From positions 35,520,077-35,584,076 of the forward strand of contig NC_068973.1 of NCBI RefSeq assembly GCF_016808095.1: DNA of 64,000 nt, written 5' to 3'. The translations under genes and the position numbers were made by a program. The DNA comes from Vigna angularis (lineage: Eukaryota; Streptophyta; Magnoliopsida; Fabales; Fabaceae). The notes under the pieces were generated by a model. That model was not told where the DNA came from. It made no database searches and was given only the letters and a program-made list of their open reading frames with translations. Below, one piece after another: positions 58,701 through 64,000 of this stretch (position 1 is its first letter; each line of letters starts with the position of its first letter).

Positions 58701-61700
58701 CAAGTGCAAAGGCCATTTTAAATCATGTCTTGACAAAGCACAAACATCTTTGTAAGCCTATGCCAACCAGAATACAACACATAAATCAGACTCCTTCTAT
58801 TAGATATACCTTCTTTTCCTTTCCTTCTATTAATTGAAAATATAAATATAAATAAAATACAATTCATATAATCACAACTTCCAAAAGAAAAAAAACATCT
58901 TTGGATGAAGAATAGGATAGGCCATTTCATGATGCGAGATAAACAGAAGTTCTATAACTAATCAACTTCGATGTCCAATAAGTACTCAGGCAGAAAAATT
59001 GCTAAACAAGTACGATTTAAGGGGACCCAGCCAAGGGGACCAGAAAATATATTCATCAAATAGATACATTCAGTTAAGAATATCATGCATACACTGTCAT
59101 ACCTGAACGTATTTAACTGCATCTTTCTCAAAAGTCTCATAAGTCTGAGCTTCTAAATTATCCATCAAAGGCTGAAAAATTATAAAACATTCAAAAATCA
59201 TTTATCTGAAAGTGCAGAATAATAAGATAGTAACAAGTCAATAACCACATAGAAATAAGGGAGTGCAAAAAATGCTTACTTGCAAGGGTGACTGTAAAAA
59301 ATCCCTGTAACCAAGCTGGCATAAGATGCTGAGAGGGTCAAGAGGAATACAATAGCATACGATGCTATGCCTTAAATTCAAAATATTTCAAGATAGATAC
59401 CTCAAAACGTTCTTGCTCAGGAAGAGGATCCATTCTTTGGTATAGATATCCAACATAGTCCAGATAGGGCCGCAAGGGATGTCTTTGTGAATCTGAGAAG
59501 CAAAATTACGGAGTTTAAACAGAAGGATTCTGGCAAAGGGCTACAAATATGAAGAATCAATGGAGCACTAAATATCATCTTCCTGTCCCTACATGAAGGT
59601 ACAAATTGATGCATGTGGACGAGCACAAATAATGGAAGAAAAGATTTGTAAATATGTGGTATTATATAGAAAATAGTTGTTGTTCTATTAACCTAAATGC
59701 AAGAAAAATAGAAGTGGGTTCATATCAGGAAAACATTGAAAAACAAGTTTAATGTGAAGAATAAGACAGTCTAATTATTGATCTTCAAAATTAAGATAGC
59801 AAAGTTCAAAATTAAGATAGCAAAGTCTATAAACCAAGAAAGGTACTTACTTATATCAGAAGTTTCATTTGCATCCATACTTGCTTTTGGATGAACAGAA
59901 TTTCCAGATATAATGATCTACAAAATTGTTTCAAATTAGCTCAGTACCCTTTTGAACTTAAATTACGCTTCTTTTAATCAATCAAGCAGCAATGCAGTAT
60001 CCAGCGGAAAAAACACGATAAAATTGTCTCAGCAAGATAGTATAAATCATTGCAAAAATAGTGTCCGTATATTTACAATACAATACTATTAAAAGAATTT
60101 AAATGGTGCACCTGAATAGAATGGTTAAAAAAACCGGATATTAACCTCTGGTGACGCTTGGAGAGGCATGGACATCCATGAGAATTAGTTAGGAAGCACT
60201 GGAAAGATTCCAATCCAAACCGTTATGATCTATACTAATCAAAGAAACAACACTGTTTGAAAAAACACAAGTTATCCTTACATCGGTATTTAATATAGCT
60301 GCTCTAACAGGCTCCCCAAACCAACGTCCAAGTGAATTTGTGGAAGGAAGAGTACTCCTAATGAAAAAATTTCCATGAAAAATTAATAAGATTCATGAAA
60401 TCAAATAAACTCACAAAAATATAAAACATAGGAAATAGGAATATAAAGCAAGTAACAAAATCCAAAATCAGAGTAAAATGTACAAGTGAGGAATGCTAGC
60501 AACACTATCTTAAACACCAAAATGTATGACTTCCAACAAGTTCCAATCTATAGCAAAAACAATGTTGCTAGGGTTCCTCAAATATAATAGAGGAAAGGAT
60601 TAAAGTGTAGACTACTCACAAAATATCAAGTGCAACTGACAGTTGACTATGATGCTCGCACAACAGACGAAACGAATTCCAAGATTCCCATGAGTCATCC
60701 TAAAAGTCAATCACAAAGTTGGAAAATTTAACACAATCCAATTTTTAACACCTAGAAGCTTAAAATTTCATGCACCGGTCATTCAACTCATTTAATCATC
60801 AGCAAATACAGGTTAAACAAAAACAAAAATATATCGACAACCACCATATAAATATTGAGGATCGTGTTACGAACCAACAAATTCACTATCAAGCAGTTTG
60901 ACTCTAGAAGTAATAATAGTCTTTTAATCAAGAATTTAAAAATCAAGATAAAGTTCAATTTACATTTAAAAAAATACTTAGAAGTTATTAACACAAATAA
61001 AAAACTCTAACCAAACTCCCAAGTTTGAAATTAGCATTAAAAAATGTACCAGGCAAATCAAACAAAAGTAACAAAGTAAATACAAAACTTGCATTTTACA
61101 GTGAAAACTACATGTAAACCCAAAATCATAAACTTAATGGAGGAATTGAGTTTAACCATTATGTCATAGCTCACTTGCGACTTGTGTCCTGGGATAACAT
61201 ACTTTGATGATCAAAAGCATGACCAGTAGTAATCAAACCAAGTACCCACCAAACATGCAACAATATCAATAAAAAATTCTAATTTTACAGCCAAAACCAT
61301 GTTTAAGCCAAGATCAGTTTTACAACTTAGTAAGAGCATATGGGTCAATTGTTTATATAAAGAGCAGGGAGGAAGGGGGTGCATGCTTGCATACAGAGCA
61401 AGTCACGACAGATATATGATACAACATAGCTGTAATAGAAGACAAGACCCTCACAACATTAATGTGCATATCTACTCACCAAAGTAACAGATTTTTCATC
61501 CATAGAGTCAACATCAGGTTTAACTAATGGAATCCTCAGCCACAACTGCAATAGAGTCACAGAAGATTGGAGAAAATGACATTCATGAAATAATCAAGAG
61601 ACAAATAAACCAGACATTAAAGTGGAACACATAGTCGCACCTGAATATTATTTGCACCCTGTAAGATTTGATTTACACATCTAGCATAGTTAGCACAAGA

Positions 61701-63232
61701 AGTTCCCTTGGGAGCAGGAAGTAGGCAGGCCTGCAAAATTTTAAAAGGAATTATTCAGAAAAACCCTGCATCAACACCGTAGTTCTACACAGATACTGAA
61801 ATTTCACTCGGCCATGACTCGGGGCTGCAAATTATTCTGCCCAGTCACATGCCACAGGGGTTTTCTTACTGGTCTATAATGTATTCTAAAATTTATCTAG
61901 ATAAATTTCGGTAAAAAAGTTTGATCAAATATTACATAATATATCATTAAATGCATCTTTTCTTTCACATTCTTTCATTTAAAAAATTAAAATGGGATAT
62001 TAATAGAAATGTATTAATACCCAAAGTAATACATACACACACACACTCTTGCCATATCCACACCCTATTTTTTAAAAAAATTGTCTTACTCCATGTACAT
62101 ACTTCAAACTGGTAGAGTACAAAGCCAGGTACCATAACCATATCCATGCAACATAGGAGAAATAGAGATATCACAGATAATCAAAATTGTTAAAGCTTGA
62201 AAGAAAATCATTTTGTGTGAAAGTAAATAACCATTAAGTTCTGTGTGATTCTAAGAGAATAATCGAAAAAACTCAAGCAGTGAACAAAAGTGGAATTACT
62301 GATCTAAAGCAATCAAAGTAACAATATTTGAAATTTGGAGTTTTGTCAATTTGGTTATACCAAAGCAAACCTGTAAAGAGAGATGAGAAGCCCAAGCAAC
62401 TTCTTGTTTAAGTGTAGTTTCAGAATCTATCCTGAGGGTTTCATCCTCTGAATCCAGGTCTATCCATGAGCTAATTTTTCCTGATTACAATGCAGTAAAC
62501 AGGTGAGAACATACATATGGATATGAATACAACAGTATCAATGAAGTCTAGAGAATCTACTAATTACCAAAAGATTTTAAAAACCAAAAGAACAAACGGA
62601 AAATAACTAGGCTCTACAAATCTATTACATACCATATACATCCTTTATAATTAAATATGAATGTATAAATGGAACTCTCAAAAACAAAAATTGAATACAA
62701 CCTTCTAAAAATTGTAGTAAAAAAATAATCACAATAGCACAGACATACACCAGGAGCACAATAAGATTTCCACATTGATGACACAATAAGCTGAATATCA
62801 TGTTTTAGCTTCGTGTTATGTGATATCTATTCATATAAGAAATTGCCCTGGCCTTGACAGAGTGAAAGGTGTTTAAGGAATAAAAAGGAACATATTCCAC
62901 TATGTAATGGCAATACAAAAAATAGACTAAGAATAAAATTTATTTTGGTTCAGGAATTTCAAACTTGAAACTCTAAAAAATTCACCAATAAACCAATGTG
63001 CTTTCAATCCAAGATATGAAAAGGGATGAAGGTAGATTAGATTTCGTTATAAATATGCAAAGTTCATAATTACAATTAAAAATGAAAATTTTAATAATAA
63101 TAGGTAATTCATACCCACTACATGACTACTCCATTGGGATGGACTCAAGACCAAATCTGACCCAGCAAATGGCAGAACACCAGACCCCAAAACATCCTTT
63201 TGCATTAAACTTGGTCGATAAGAAGGATCCAT
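55724..63232 (-). CDS. PRMT5: Protein arginine methyltransferase 5 (PRMT5/SKB1), N-terminus outside window
   Basis: Exons, 5' to 3' on minus: 63232-63115, 62480-62371, 61730-61641, 61545-61480, 60699-60620, 60357-60282, 59917-59851, 59492-59401, 59315-59280, 59171-59103, 58618-58550, 58425-58372, 58284-58210, 57827-57735, 57651-57548, 57122-57074, 56985-56899, 56724-56619, 56525-56438, 55990-55897, 55807-55724. Together they give 568 codons plus stop, with frame kept at every junction; the family is about 640 aa, so roughly 60-75 N-terminal residues lie beyond 64000. Visible are DPSYRPSL and [11 protein letters not shown] (TIM-barrel domain), [10 protein letters not shown] (SAM-binding motif I), the double-E loop [15 protein letters not shown], and the beta-barrel end [21 protein letters not shown]5 makes symmetric dimethylarginine on histones and Sm proteins; in Arabidopsis it affects flowering, splicing and circadian timing. 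The ATG at 63230-63232 is an internal Met, not the start. Confidence 0.95.
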
Positions 63233-64000
63233 CTGAATCGTATGGTTAAATCATATAAGATAAACAGGCAGTAGGAAACTACATAAAAAGAAGGATCATT
63301 TCTCATCACATAAAGCTGTACTTCAACAATGTATATGTTGTTAATGAGTGAGAACATGTATAAAAAGGTGTCAGCAGTATCAAGATAGACTACACACGCT
63401 AAATAAATCATATGAAAGGAAATCAAATGTTCATTAAGAAGCATTGTTTTAAAACCAGTTACGCATCAATTTTTTTGTCATCGCAGGAAATTGCAAAAAA
63501 AAATGCAGATGATGTGGTCACATTGTGTTCTATTTGAAGAAATCTAAAAAAACCTAACACTGCAGCCAAAATCAAAGATGAGTCAAGTTTTTTATATAAC
63601 TTTCATAATATCCTAAGTCCCTCCAGTGCGCTCGGGTTCAGAACTTCATCAAAAGCCCATGCAAGGTTTCAACAATGTAGTCTAATAGGCTCTTAATTGA
63701 AACCACATTGAAACAGCTTCACAAGTAAACCTTCAGACATTGTTAATTTGGGTAAGCTTACTGACCAGACATATATAAAATGCAACAAAAAGCCGCCCCA
63801 CATGACTGGCTAATTAGCTACCACAGCAGCAAACAAAACGCACCTAACACCATTACAAGCTTACTAGTCCATTCAAACATTGATAATAGGAAGTTTAAAA
63901 TTTAAGCAAAGCATGGCAAACTAATACCAAGGGAGATTTTAACTTTGGAAGGTACGACTAAAACAGGCGTTATGAAATGTAGTTCGGTAGAGCCACACAA
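63233..64000 (-). other. PRMT5 intron reaching the window edge
   Basis: An acceptor lies directly right of 63232 (CTG on plus, CAG on minus). No donor with coding sequence resembling the PRMT5 N-terminus is seen to 64000, so the first exon(s) lie beyond. AT-rich, with no other feature. Confidence 0.75.

Noticed and set aside
58613..58837. 74-codon plus frame opposite PRMT5
   Set aside because: Mostly intron DNA of the minus gene, with no family resemblance.
63047..63232. Methionine at 63232 as the PRMT5 start codon
   Set aside because: A splice acceptor lies immediately upstream, and the family has about 60-75 further N-terminal residues before this point.

Overview
The window is plant nuclear DNA, AT-rich, with three intron-bearing housekeeping genes, plant-specific retroelements (a Tat/Ogre-type giant, a Cassandra-type TRIM, Ty3/gypsy fragments) and satellite DNA. 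The genes and the kind of repeats suggest a dicot, probably a papilionoid legume; the species is an inference and cannot be fixed from sequence alone.

Layout. (1) 357-26028: one complete 25.7-kb LTR retrotransposon with 6.6-kb LTRs that look almost identical, a perfect 5-bp target duplication (CATGA), and a primer site (tRNA-Arg type) and polypurine tract that show it lies on the minus strand. Its remaining retroelement coding capacity is broken: a decayed DUF7745/ORF1-like region and a decayed gag, and no pol that I can find. In its place is tandem-repeat DNA and, on the opposite (plus) strand, a compact intact-looking gene with TATA box, 5'UTR intron, two coding exons that splice in frame, a WUSCHEL-related (WOX) homeodomain, and WUS-box-like and EAR-like motifs near the C-terminus. 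This is the most striking item in the window. (2) 26264-26968: a Cassandra-like TRIM with 5S-rRNA-derived LTR sequence and a truncated right LTR, followed by a (TA)n tract. (3) 28000-31325 (+): Lunapark (ER three-way-junction protein). (4) 35130-45505 (+): UBP26/USP48-type ubiquitin-specific protease, 13 coding exons, carrying an internally deleted gypsy element in intron 3 and several small tandem duplications, one of which duplicates part of an exon. (5) 45838-50060: an AT-rich satellite with a period near 104 bp. (6) 50335-55238: a tandem duplication of about 1.25 kb, its second copy split by a solo-LTR-like insertion. (7) 55724-63232 (-): PRMT5 (SKB1), missing only its N-terminal exon(s), which lie beyond the right edge.

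The three host genes act in unrelated processes: ER shape, histone H2B deubiquitination, and arginine methylation. From memory, Lunapark and PRMT5 homologues are also close neighbours on Arabidopsis chromosome 4, so their proximity here may be conserved synteny with UBP26 and repeats between them. All exon boundaries were derived by eye from GT/AG sites, reading-frame continuity and remembered family sequence; no search was run.
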